This document shows positions 1 to 10,600 of a DNA stretch of 64,000 nt, piece by piece. Both the position numbers and the translations under genes were made by a program. The first letter of the stretch is position 1. Each line of letters starts with the position of its first letter. The notes beneath the pieces are model-generated. The model saw nothing but the letters and a program-made list of their open reading frames with translations, made no database searches and was not told the DNA's origin. The stretch comes from Acanthococcus lagerstroemiae (Eukaryota > Arthropoda > Insecta > Hemiptera > Eriococcidae): positions 61,435,211 through 61,499,210 of the forward strand of contig CM063113.1 in NCBI GenBank assembly GCA_031841125.1. The letters run 5' to 3'.

Positions 1-509
1 AGAAACATGTTGATTACAACTCACATGCAAGACCTGAAAGATGTGACCGAAGACGTGTACTACGAAAATTTCCGAGTGCAGTGTATCTCTCAACTATCGC
101 AACAAGCCGTCAGAGAAAGAGGGTTTGTTCTTTGAGCACTAGTCTAAATCGCATACTCTAATACGAATTCGTAATTTTACTGTCGTTCACTTACGTTTTT
201 TAGGAAGTTGAAACGCGACTCAGTCTCCCAAATGGACGGAATCATCACGGAAACCGATAAATTACTTCTTCAAAAGGATGAAGAAGTAAGTTACGCGACT
301 TCTTTCGTTGATTGTAATATGTGTGGTAATGTGAGTCGAGTGCTTTCATTCGAATTACTCGTTTGCAGATTCGTCGCATGCAAGACATGCTTTCGCAAAT
401 GCAGGAAAAACTTAAAGCCACCAGTCGTAGTAGCAACAGCATTTACAGCGATTCGCAAACGCCTACGGAGTTCGAATGCAAAAAGAGGGACGAAGTTATA
501 AATATTTGA
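1..509 (+). CDS. Septin4: Septin, C-terminal end (last three exons; 5' part outside window)
   Basis: Septins are GTP-binding proteins that polymerise into cortical filaments and rings in cytokinesis and membrane scaffolding. Three exons join in phase: 1-122 (enters from outside the window), 204-285 and 369-509 (TGA 507-509). Donors are gtttgt at 123 and gtaag at 286; acceptors are tag at 201-203 and cag at 366-368. The first exon encodes the conserved end of the septin unique element (THMQDLKDVT, then YYENFR). The last two encode the typical C-terminal coiled coil (LLLQKDEE then IRRMQDMLSQMQEKL). The link YENFR-VQCIS and the KLKRDS stretch resemble the SEPT4/SEPT5 (insect Septin4) subgroup more than Peanut/SEPT7, so the subgroup call is an inference from memory. 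The GTPase domain lies upstream of the window. Confidence 0.88.
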
Positions 510-1085
510 TCTGGGGGATGATATCACCGAAAGACCTGGTTCCTGGTTCCTCGCATACTCGCCTTTTGATGCAGTGCCCGTTTTATAGCGAGATGACGAC
601 GTTGACGGCGACGCTGGATCGTAGTCGACCTGTTCTCTGTTTACGTACGCGTGAACCAGGTCTTGAATAGAGAGAGCACCGAATCTTTATCGGAATTAGT
701 GCTAATTTTGCATTTTCTATTACTTTTTCGAGTTTACCGACGCTTTAGCTGATAAAATTCGTCAACTAAAAAAATGTGTATGCAAACGATGTTGCTCTTG
801 TTGATGTCTTCAATTGTATATCTATTTATACATTTTCCAGGATTTTTCACGTGTTTAAGTTATAGATGTATTCAGATTTAACAGCGAGTTGATTCGTAAT
901 AATATTTTTCCTCACAGCTGTATTTATTGAAGTTGTGATGTTGTAAAAAAGGGTAGGTACTTTCTTCGTTAAATTCATCAACTTGATTCGAGGTCAAGAA
1001 ATACACTCGAGTAGCACCTCAATGTGACAAACTTGACAGACCCTTGGCACTCCTACCATTGAATCGAAAGTAATGAAAAGTTACG
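510..1085. other. 3' UTR of the septin and intergenic sequence
   Basis: AT-rich sequence after the septin stop codon. It must contain the septin 3' UTR. I did not spot a canonical AATAAA close to the stop, so the cleavage site is not placed. No further open frame looks coding. Confidence 0.5.
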
Positions 1086-1252
1086 CAGTGGCGTAGCCAG
1101 ACTTAATATGAATGATGGGGGGGGGGGGGTAGTTTTACTACAACATTACAGGTGTATAGTATTTACTATTATACCAGAATAAATTAAAAATTTTCACATT
1201 TTCGTCTGATGCCAGAGGGTTCAGACCCTCTCCCCCTGCGGCTACGCCCCTG
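1086..1252. mobile_element. Short non-autonomous element, CAGTGGCGTAGCC family
   Basis: 167 bp running from CAGTGGCGTAGCCAG to GGCTACGCCCCTG, so the ends are inverted repeats (CAG(T/G)GGCGTAGCC). A run of 13 G lies at 1117-1129. Related copies sit at 47370-47430 and 58799-59047 and, with variant ends, 53176-55165. Two of these four have exact 8-bp target duplications, which fits a hAT-type MITE; here the flanks are only partly alike. Confidence 0.6.
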
Positions 1253-1652
1253 AGAGTTATTATTTTTCTTGCGAGAATCAACATTTTCTCCATTCTATCG
1301 TATTTCTCACAGTTCTCGAGAAAAACAAGCTCGTCTAGGTGAATTAACCGACGTGTACGTATGAAATAATCTGCTTTCGCCAGAATTTTAATCCTCCTTG
1401 CTCTAGCTGTCTCCAGTCCAAAGTTATTCGCGTTTTTACTCTTACAAAAATGAACAAGCAGCTAGCTGCTGGAAGAGGGTCGGCTCTCAACTGAAGAATT
1501 GGAGACTAGCCTATATCTCTTGCTGGCGCGGTTGCTGAAAAATATATCAGGAAAAAGACCTATTGGTAATTATGTTTAAGGTCTTTTGTTCCGGGATATA
1601 AGAGCTGATAGATGAAAGGTAACTGGGACGACACTACACACACACCAACAGC

Positions 1653-2210
1653 CAGAGATGGGCGTTGTTCACTATTTAATGAACTAGTTCTTGCTTGTTC
1701 ACTTGGTCTCCCGACTGATCTAGTTTATTGTTTGTTCATTAAAAAGAACCTTTGCTCTTAGTCTGGTTCATTTAAGATTTGAGTTGTGGCATAAGAAAAT
1801 TGCGAACGGAGCGAGCAAAAATTGTTTTTAGATAGCCTACAATTGAAAACTAGGCTATTACCCGAACAATTTTTTTTAAATCCCTATTGAAATCCTATCC
1901 GTTTGTTGATTAAAATTTAAATATCAAATAAAAATTCAACAATATTATAATTCCTAATTGTAATAACTCTGAAACCATTATGAAATTTGAAACTAGAGTC
2001 TGGAAAGTAAAATATACAAGAAAAAGCCCACCAAAGTACGAAAATGAAAAAATAGATGAACAAAGAATGAACAAGTTGATCAGGTCCAAAATTCGTTAAC
2101 TAGTTCTTGTTCTTTTTTTTTGGGAGATGAACTAGTTCAGAACTAAGTTTCCCGAATAGTGAACAAGAGCAAGTGAACAACTTGCTCTTCAAGAGCAACG
2201 CCCATCTCTG
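1653..2210. mobile_element. hAT-type MITE with CAGAGATGGGCG ends
   Basis: 558-bp element starting CAGAGATGGGCGTTG and ending CAACGCCCATCTCTG, with further imperfect inverted homology inward (motifs of the GTTCACT / AGTGAAC and GAACTAGTTC type on both sides). Flanks are ccaacagc (1645-1652) and ccaagtgc (2211-2218), 6 of 8 identical, consistent with a decayed 8-bp target duplication. No coding capacity. Confidence 0.65.
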
Positions 2211-2591
2211 CCAAGTGCCAACAGCACCACATGGTAACTGGTAAGTTCAAAAGGCTTCAGACTGCGAAGCTGCAGGCTCCACAACATTCGCACTACTTCG
2301 ACCCAACATCCGTATCGAGCTTTTTTGTAGCCCGACTTATCGACATGAGTACATCTTTTAACTATTGATAATATCGATAGTGAAAAACTATCGACTATCG
2401 CCCAACATCAAACTACACTGGCACTGGCTTGTGTTATATCATTTTCAATGTTATCAATGAGTTACTTCAAAATTTTTAAAATTCTATAGTAATAAGTGAT
2501 AATTTACATTTATTTGCATTCGATTCGTCAGTAATGGTTGTGAATTGAAAAGGTATTGGAACTGAACAATTAGTCATTCAACTGCAGTACC
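2211..2591. other. Upstream region of mRpS10
   Basis: Sequence between the MITE and the mRpS10 start codon. It must contain the promoter and 5' UTR, but I see no clear TATA box or other decisive motif. Confidence 0.4.
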
Positions 2592-5566
2592 ATGAATTTA
2601 ATTTTTCAAAACTTCGCTCGTTCTGCAGCCGGTGTAAGCAGGATACCTCTACCGCGTCTTGCATACTCCACAGTCACCAGTATTGCCGAGGCGCCTGTAA
2701 GTTCTGTACATTTGCATTATAGATTCAGATAGTGTAATAACTACCTGAGTAATTACAAACAGGTGGATGCGAATGAGTTTTTAGTCGAAATTACTTTTAT
2801 AGATATGTAATTGAATTATATGGGCACGACCGGCAGTGTTTACATTCCAACTACCGATTAATACAATACGAGGTTCCGGCTCATTTATCATTGAATGTAG
2901 AATATTACCGAACTCGATAACTATTATTTCTGATTCTGTCATTTCATAGTGTGTGTGAATGTCTATCGATGTTACTGAAATATTATGTTTCAGGCTTCCG
3001 ATGAGCCGGACAAACTGTACAAGACCATCGAAATCGAGCTAAGAGCGAACGAATCCGAAACTATGAAGAGTTATGTTAAATTCGCGACGATGGCGGCTCA
3101 ATACCTCGATATAAATGTTGGCCAATGGTAAGCGAGTGTGATTTCATATTTTCCGTTTCGTTTGATGAACGATCTGTTGAAGGAAATTCGTTACAAAATG
3201 AAACACTAGTGTCGATTCAAATTCAGTAGTCGATAGAAACTGAGTTCTGTTACTTTTTGTTACAAATTCTTTCATCAGTTTGTTCGTCAAACTAAAGAGC
3301 TATTTGTGTTCTTAAAGTGAAACGAATAATGATCGTTGGTTTGATAAATTGTGTACACTAACCCACGTTATTCTATGTGAACTAAATAGTAAAGATTGAA
3401 GATATTTTGTTCTGTTGAAGTAGACCGTTTGAAATGAGTACGATTATCATAAAGATAGAGAAAATTACGAAGCTAATATCGTGATATTTTACAGCTGGGC
3501 TCCTTTTAAACCATTTCACGAGAGAGATAATCTAACCTTACTGAGATCGTGCTTCGTGAATAAAAAGTGTCGCGTTCAATATGAAGTGAGAACCTACTAT
3601 AGGTATATGAATTTCCATCGCTTAACTGGATCCACCGCGGATACATTTCTGGAATATTTGGAACGAAATCTTCCTGAAGGGATAGCCATGAAAATAACGA
3701 AAGTGAGTTTTTGTTCTACTACAGACTACAGCGCTACAATGTAACTATGGTAAGCAAGCGTGCCAGTAAATCGTAATTCGTACAAAGTAAGTTTATGCAA
3801 ACGTTATACTTGTAACTGAAGTCGCGAGTCAACTAAAACTCGTCAAGTTGTAATACTTATTAAGTATTCTCCTTTCAGCTTCGTGCATTTCTTCAAAAGA
3901 GTGATCATCCTAATAGATGCAATAGCTCGTGACTCATCTTATTTTCGTTTCTATAAGGAACCGACCCGCTTCACAGCTCATCGAACCGTGGGCTTAAGTG
4001 AGTTCGATGGAAGAACATTAGTTTCTAGCTCTGTATTGCAGTACACGTTATTACTAATCAAATGATTCATTTGGTGCACATGCCCGAGCATTCGGTTTCT
4101 AGACTTATGCTTCAAGATGTGCAGATTTACGAAAGTTTATCATGTGTGAATGCGTGCAGTATACGTCATACAAATCTTTCGCCATTAATCTAAATTACTT
4201 GGACAGAGGAAAGCGGGTTTTAAAGATTTTGCACGAGTATAATGGTTCAAACTCGATGGTAAAGTAGTAAGTTAGGATTGAAGGGCTTTCGGATGAACGA
4301 TGTTGGCTATTCGTTTACTCAGCGCCAACAAATACAACTCATTGGAACTGCTGACAGCTGTCTACGAGAAAAGCACGGTGATCTCAAATTGATACCTGCC
4401 ACGCTTGAAGTCTGGCCTTGTGCCTTATTGATCGGATACTGTAACGATTCAGTTCGATGGTGTCATTGGAATCTTTGGGATGAATACCGATTTTCCTTTA
4501 GCGCATCCAGTCAGAATTTTGACTTTGATGACATGCAGCCGCAAACGTGTCACTCGCATCGTGTTCCATTGCACAGTCGCGGTGCGTCTAGATTCCGCAG
4601 TACCATGATCGGTGCGCCAACTTCCCGCTCAAATCGAGTAAATCTAAAGAATTAAAAAATACCACGAGAAAGTTATTTGCTCTATCATTACCGATTGCTG
4701 TATTAGTTGAATTATATATCACTCGTTCGTTTTCCTCAACTTACGGGAAGGCAAACCGGGTAGATTTGAAGAATTGAAAAATTCCGCGGGAAGTAAACTG
4801 CGCTGATATTATCCATTGCTGTATCAACTAATAATTGTTGTACAAGATAAAGCACATCTATTACACTGAGGGTGAACGCAGATGTGGATACCTGCTTACC
4901 GCGGGGTGTAATGGGTAGGTATATTTGCAAGAAAAATTAACTTGCGCATCAAATTGATAGTGGGCTGCAATAGTAAGGTATTTTGAGCTTCTTTCAATAT
5001 CGGCTCGCTATTCTCAATTACGTTTTGAATTTTTCAAGCGGGTATTCTTGCAGTACTGCGTATTGATCATATTGGTCCTATACGGCTGATACGAAAAATG
5101 CAATACCTACCTTGTAACCCACGAAATAAAGTTGATGAAAAAAGCACGAAACAACTGGAAACTACCTCATTACTCGAGAAAATCAATTACTTTCAAAAAC
5201 AGAAGTGGTGTGGGTGACGACTTACGAGCTGACGATTACTCTTTTGATGAATGCACGAAATTGACGGGAGACTACTTGTTAAGTATTACAACTTGACAAG
5301 TCTTAGTTGACACATAACTTCAATTACAAGTATTACATTGACATGAATTTACCTAGTAGCAGTCGGATTTCACTCGCATGACTTGAGTCCCGGAAGAGCT
5401 CATTTTGAATTTCTCTTTATTAAGTATTGGAGGTAAAAGTTTGTGAATTCTGTTTTTCTGGACGTAGGTTGCAGTCGAAAAATTACCAGTGGAAATCACC
5501 ACGCCGTTGGAATCGTCTAATGAGGTCGAGTCCGATAATGTAGCATCGCCGGAAACGAATGCGTGA
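2592..5566 (+). CDS. mRpS10: Mitochondrial ribosomal protein S10 (uS10m), four exons
   Basis: Component of the mitoribosome small subunit. Exons: 2592-2696, 2994-3127, 3495-3702 and 5468-5566 (TGA 5564-5566). Donors are gtaagt, gtaagc and gtgagt; acceptors end in cag, cag and tag; phases 0, 2 and 0 join cleanly, giving about 181 residues, near the family length. The first ~30 residues are basic with no acidic residue, as expected of a mitochondrial presequence. The uS10 core is clear: RVQYEVRTYYR, then LTGSTADTFLEYLERNLPEG, then KITK. The last exon (VAVEKLP...) matches the charged tail that follows this core in family members. A possible alternative terminal exon starts at 3879. AATAAA is at 5782-5787. 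Confidence 0.9.
3879..3932 (+). other. Possible alternative terminal exon of mRpS10
   Basis: After a pyrimidine-rich acceptor (ctcctttcag), the sequence is in phase with exon 3 and would add LRAFLQKSDHPNRCNSS before a TGA at 3930-3932. The 5468 exon fits the family better, so this is probably a chance site or a minor isoform. Confidence 0.2.
4274..4850 (-). pseudogene. Helitron (PIF1-type helicase) C-terminal fragment, decayed
   Basis: Read on the minus strand, several frames give pieces of the Helitron helicase C-terminus in the right order: DTAMDNIS, AEFFNSSNLPGLPS, APIMVLRNLDAPRLCNGTR, LHVIKVKILTG, KSVFIPKIPMTPS, INKAQGQT (4410-4433) and VAGINLRSPCFS. Frameshifts and stops separate them, so nothing is expressed. 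The FFNS..DL block occurs twice (about 4640-4725 and 4750-4835), a small diverged local duplication. It lies inside intron 3 of mRpS10, in antisense. Helitron ends (TC...CTRR with a hairpin) were not found. The plus-strand open frame at 4278-4655 is a shadow of this fragment. Confidence 0.75.
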
Positions 5567-6689
5567 TCATATTTGGTTCTGCTAGTGATACCGATCAACG
5601 TAGCAGACGGTTCCTTGTATGCTAGTTGATTTGTAATTATCGATTATTTTGATTCATTCTATGAGGCATACCTACGTAAAATGTAGTACTTAGATTTTGG
5701 TAGTTAAACACAAGAGTTGAATGTTTGAGTGGACTAACATCTGAGCCAACCAGTTTCTTGGAAAATCCTTAATTTGGTTAAAATAAAAAGGTCCTTCTTG
5801 AATAAAAAAATCCCTCCCAGAAAATGTTTTAAGGAAGGACTCCGCCCTTCGCGCCTCATCTTAATCCCGCGGTCAGTTTTGGAGGAACAGTCTTTATTAT
5901 TATTTGATTCAGTGTCTGATTCTAATTATCTAATATAGTAATATTTCTAAAGGTTACACTTAGCTAAGTGTAAGAAGTGTTACTGAGATTATGAAAGTTG
6001 AACTTACCAGCTTAATGTTTCCTATGCGCAGGTCTATGAATTACTTGGTCACTAGAAAGGAATAATTTCAACCGAACCTCGAAGCTGAGAAATATTAACT
6101 AAGCTCTCAATAACGTCTATTTGATCATTATTCGTTTGCATTCTGTATAAAAATAGTGCTTCACGTTTTTTAATTTTTAGTACTTTCTGCAGTAGTTCCA
6201 GGAAAATGGTTTCCATATCTTTAGATACAATTCTTTTGATTTCATCGTCGTATTTCAACTATTCAGGACCTGTACTATTTTTATTAATTTGTAAATAAAT
6301 AGAATGCGATCGCATACTTGTGTTTTTTCGTAAATAATTACATCAAAACATAATGTACTAAATTTGACTTCAAAGACACCCATATATATTATTAAATTGT
6401 ACTCAAGCAACAATGATTCTCACTTTGGAGGCCTTTTCAAGCCGTCGTTTATGAGATATAGGGTATACGGCTAAAATCGTACCACTGTCCTCTCTATATT
6501 AGGAAATCTAACCTAATTAGCTTTTCCTGGTCGTAAAATTGAAAACTGTAGTTTGCCTGCAGTTTCCAGTTTTATCGATAGATAGCTATTAATATAACTG
6601 AATCAAAAAACTATTTAGCGTAATTTCGACGCAGGAAATTGGCTATTTTCGTCGATCGTAGTTTCAAAAAATTCCCGTAAATTTTTTGC
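5567..6689. other. 3' UTR of mRpS10 and intergenic sequence
   Basis: Contains AATAAA at 5782-5787, 216 bp past the mRpS10 stop. A 68-codon minus-strand open frame (6258-6052, lysine- and glutamate-rich, preceded by a stop and with no ATG at its head) resembles nothing I recognise; it may be part of an unknown minus-strand exon or chance. Nothing else is supported. Confidence 0.4.
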
Positions 6690-7600
6690 CTAGATGCAAA
6701 CCGCGCCCCTGTAGCTGTCTCGAGGGAAAAATTATTTGCGAATTGTCGGTTCACCCCAGAAAAATGGGAATTCCAAAAACGTAAGTTGGTGCACAATGTG
6801 TGGCATATTCAACGCGTCGAAGGCGACACCACTAATTTTCATTTTGACTACGTTTTTGAGTGTATCTCGGCAACGGAGGGTCAGCGTCAAATTTGGACAG
6901 CGAATTTGAACGCAGCAACAAATATTGAGTATAAATTAGTGGTTATCTCAATTTCTTTGATTTTTGAAAAATTTTGAAATTTCTCCATACTATACACCAT
7001 GTCTTTTATGGGGCTCAGCTGAAGTGACAGTCTTGTTCGAAATTTTCTCCTCTATCCAAAAATGTAAACCGCGCCCCTGTAGCTGTCTCGAGTACAAAAC
7101 TATTCGAAAATTATCGGTTCACCCCAGAGAAATGGAAATTTCGAAAACGTCAATTGGTGCACGATGTGTGGCATATTCAGCGCGTCGAAGGTGCAACCAC
7201 TAATTTTCACTTTGACCACGTTTTTGAGCGTATCCCGGCAACGGCGGGTCAGCGCCAAATTTGAAAAACAAATTTGAACTCGGCAAAAAAAACTGAGTAA
7301 GAATTGGTGATTATCTCAATTTTTTTGATTTTCGAAAATTTTTGAAATTTCTCCATACTACATCATGTCTTTTTTGGGGCGAATTTTTTTTTTTCAGCTG
7401 AAGAGACAGTCCTGTTCAAAATTTTCTCCTCTATCCAAAAATACAAACCGCATCCCATTAGCTGTCTCGAGTCCAAAACTATTCGCGATTTCGAAAACGT
7501 CCGCGAATATTCTGGCAATGCCTTCAGTCCGTCGAATATGCAACTCAACATGCACCAATTGACGTATTCGAAATGGCGAAAATCTCCAGACTGGGGATAG
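6690..7600. repeat. Left edge of the satellite: three diverged ~370-bp units
   Basis: A block ccgcgcccctgtagctgtct occurs at 6701 and 7069 and, more changed, at 7448, so the period is 368-379 bp. After it come ggttcaccccaga, the gaaaacgt...ttggtgcac block, the gtggcatattca...gcgtcgaagg block and a run like gatttttgaaaa. The same blocks in the same order form the left half of the main array units. These copies differ from one another far more than the core units do, the usual state of array edges. Confidence 0.75.
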
Positions 7601-10600
7601 CTAGAGGAAAACGGTTTGAAAATTTGAGGGCAAATTGATCTCCTCTTTTGAAAGTGTCAACCCGTTTCACTGAAGCTGCTTCCAATCCAAAGATTTTTGC
7701 ATTTTATTAGTTCGCCCCAAAGAAATTAGTGATTTTGAAAACGTCAGTTGGCGAATGACAAATAGCATATTCTACACGTCACTTTAGCGAATATTCTGGT
7801 AATGCCTTCATAACGTCGAATATGCAACTCAACATACACCAAACGACGTTTTCGAAATGTCGAATTTCTCTGGGGGGAACTAATAAAACGCGAAAATCTC
7901 CGGACTGGGGATAGCTAGAGGAAAACGGTTTGAAATTTTGAGAGCAAATTGATCCCCTCTTTCGAAAGTGTCAACCCATTTCGCTGTAGCTGCCTCCAAT
8001 CCAAAGATTTTTGCATTTTATTAGTTCGCCACAGAGAAATTAGCGATTTCGAAAACGTCAATTGACGTATGAGAAATAGCATATTCAATTCCTCGAAGGC
8101 GTCACAATTGTATTTCAAATTTTCCAATATTCTGGTAATGCCTTCAGCACGTCGAATATGCAACTCAACCTACACCAATTGTCGTTTTCGAAATCGCGAA
8201 TTTCTCTGGGGGGAACTAATAATACGCGAAAATCTCCAGACTGGGGATAGCTAGAGGAAAACGGTTTGAAATTTTGAGAGCAAATTGATCCCCTCTTTCG
8301 AAAGTGTCAACCCGTTTCGCTGTAGCTGCCTCCAATCCAAAGATTTTTGCATTTTATTAGTTCGCCCCAGAGAAATTAGCGATTTCGAAAACGTCAATTG
8401 ACGTATGAGAAATAGCATATTCAATTCTTCGAAGGCGTCACAATTGTATTTCAAATTTTCCAATATTCTGGTAATGCCTTCAGCACGTCGAATATGCAAC
8501 TCAACCTACACCAATTGTCGTTTTCGAAATCGCGAATTTCTCTGGGGGGAACTAATAATACGCGAAAATCTCCAGACTGGGGATAGCTAGAGGAAAACGG
8601 TTTGAAATTTTGAGAGCAAATTGATCCCCTCTTTCGAAAGTGTCAACCCGTTTCGCTGTAGCTGCCTCCAATCCAAAGATTTTTGCATTTTATTAGTTCG
8701 CCCCAGAGAAATTAGCGATTTCGAAAACGTCAATTGACGTATGAGAAATAGCATATTCAATTCCTCGAAGGCGTCACAATTGTATTTCAAATTTTCCAAT
8801 ATTCTGGTAATGCCTTCAGCACGTCGAATATGCAACTCAACCTACACCAATTGTCGTTTTCGAAATCGCGAATTTCTCTGGGGGGAACTAATAATACGCG
8901 AAAATCTCCGGACTGGGGTTAGCCAGAGGAAAACGGTTTGAAATTTGGAGAGCAAATTGATCCCCTCTTTCGAAAGTGTCAACCCGATTCGCAGTAGCTG
9001 CCTCCAATCCAAAGATTTTTGCATTTTATTAGTTCGCCCCAGTGAACTTAGCGATTTCGAAAACGGCGAGTATTCTGGTAATGCCTTCAGCACGTCGTAT
9101 ATACCACTCAACATACACCAATCGGATTTTCGCGTTCGCGAAAATCTCCGGACTGGGGATAGATAGAGGAAAACGGTTTGAAATTTTGAGAGCAAAATGA
9201 TCTCCTCTTCCGAAATTGTCAACCCGTTTCGCTGTAGCTGCCTCCAATCCAAAGATTTTTGCATTTTATTAGTTCGCCCCAGAGAAATTAGCGATTTCGA
9301 AAACGTCAATTGACGTATGAGAAATAGCATATTCAATTCCTCGAAGGCGTCACAATTGTATTTCAAATTTTCCAATATTCTGGTAATGCCTTCAGCACGT
9401 CGAATATGCAACTCAACCTACACCAATTGTCGTTTTCGAAATCGCGAATTTCTCTGGGGGGAACTAATAATACGCGAAAATCTCCGGACTGGGGATAGCC
9501 AGAGGAAAACGGTTTGAAATTTTGAGAGCAAATTGATCCCCTCTTTCGAAAGTGTCAACCCGTTTCACAGTAGCTGCCACCAATCCAAAGATTTTTGCAT
9601 TTTATTAGTTCGCCCCAGAAGAATTAGCAATTTCAAAAACGGCGAATATTCTGGTAATGCCTTCAGCACGTCGAATATGCAACTCAACCTACACCAATTG
9701 TCGTTTTCGAAATCGCGAATTTCTCTGGGGGGAACTAATAATACGCGAAAATCTCCGGACTGGGGATAGCTAGAGGAAACGGTTTGAAATTTTGAGAGCA
9801 AATTGATCCCCTCTTTCGAAAGTGTCAACCCGTTTCACAGTAGCTGCCACCAATCCAAAGATTTTTGCATTTTATTAGTTCGCCCCAGAAGAATTAGCAA
9901 TTTCAAAAACGGCGAATATTCTGGTAATGCCTTCAGCACGTCGAATATGCAACTCAACCTACACCAATTGTCGTTTTCGAAATCGCGAATTTCTCTGGGG
10001 GGAACTAATAATACGCGAAAATCTCCGGACTGGGGATAGCTAGAGGAAAACGGTTTGAAATTTTGAGAGCAAATTGATCCCCTCTTTCGAAAGTGTCAAC
10101 CCGTTTCGCAGTAGCTGCCACCAATCCAAAGATTTTTGCATTTCATTAGTTCGCCCCAGAAGAATTAGCAATTTCAAAAACGGCGAATATTCTGGTAATG
10201 CCTTCAGCACGTCGAATATGCAACTCAACCTACACCAATTGTCGTTTTCGAAATCGCGAATTTCTCTGGGGGGAACTAATAATACGCGAAAATCTCCGGA
10301 CTGGGGATAGCTAGAGGAAAACGGTTTGAAATTTTGAGAGCAAATTGATCCCCTCTTTCGAAAGTGTCAACGCGTTTCGCAGTAGCTGCCTCCAATCCAA
10401 AGATTTTTGCATTTTATTAGTTCGCCCCAGTGAACTTAGCGATTTCGAAAACGGCGAATATTCTGGTAACGCCTTCAGCACGTCGTATATGCCACTCAAC
10501 ATACACCAATTGGATTTTCGCGTTCGCGAAAATCTCCGGACTGGGGATAGATAGAGGAAAACGGTTTGAAATTTTGAGAGCAAAATGATCTCCTCTTCCG

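Noticed and set aside
4278..4655. 125-codon plus-strand open frame
   Set aside because: It is the complement of the Helitron helicase remnant, whose conserved blocks read on the minus strand.
8842..9411. 189-codon minus-strand open frame in the satellite, and the recurrent 60-160-codon frames on both strands
   Set aside because: Unit lengths 336, 270 and 240 are multiples of three, and single changes (ctag to ccag at 8923; atag in C units) remove the unit-end stop, so long frames arise automatically. No family resemblance; frames occur on both strands over the same bases.
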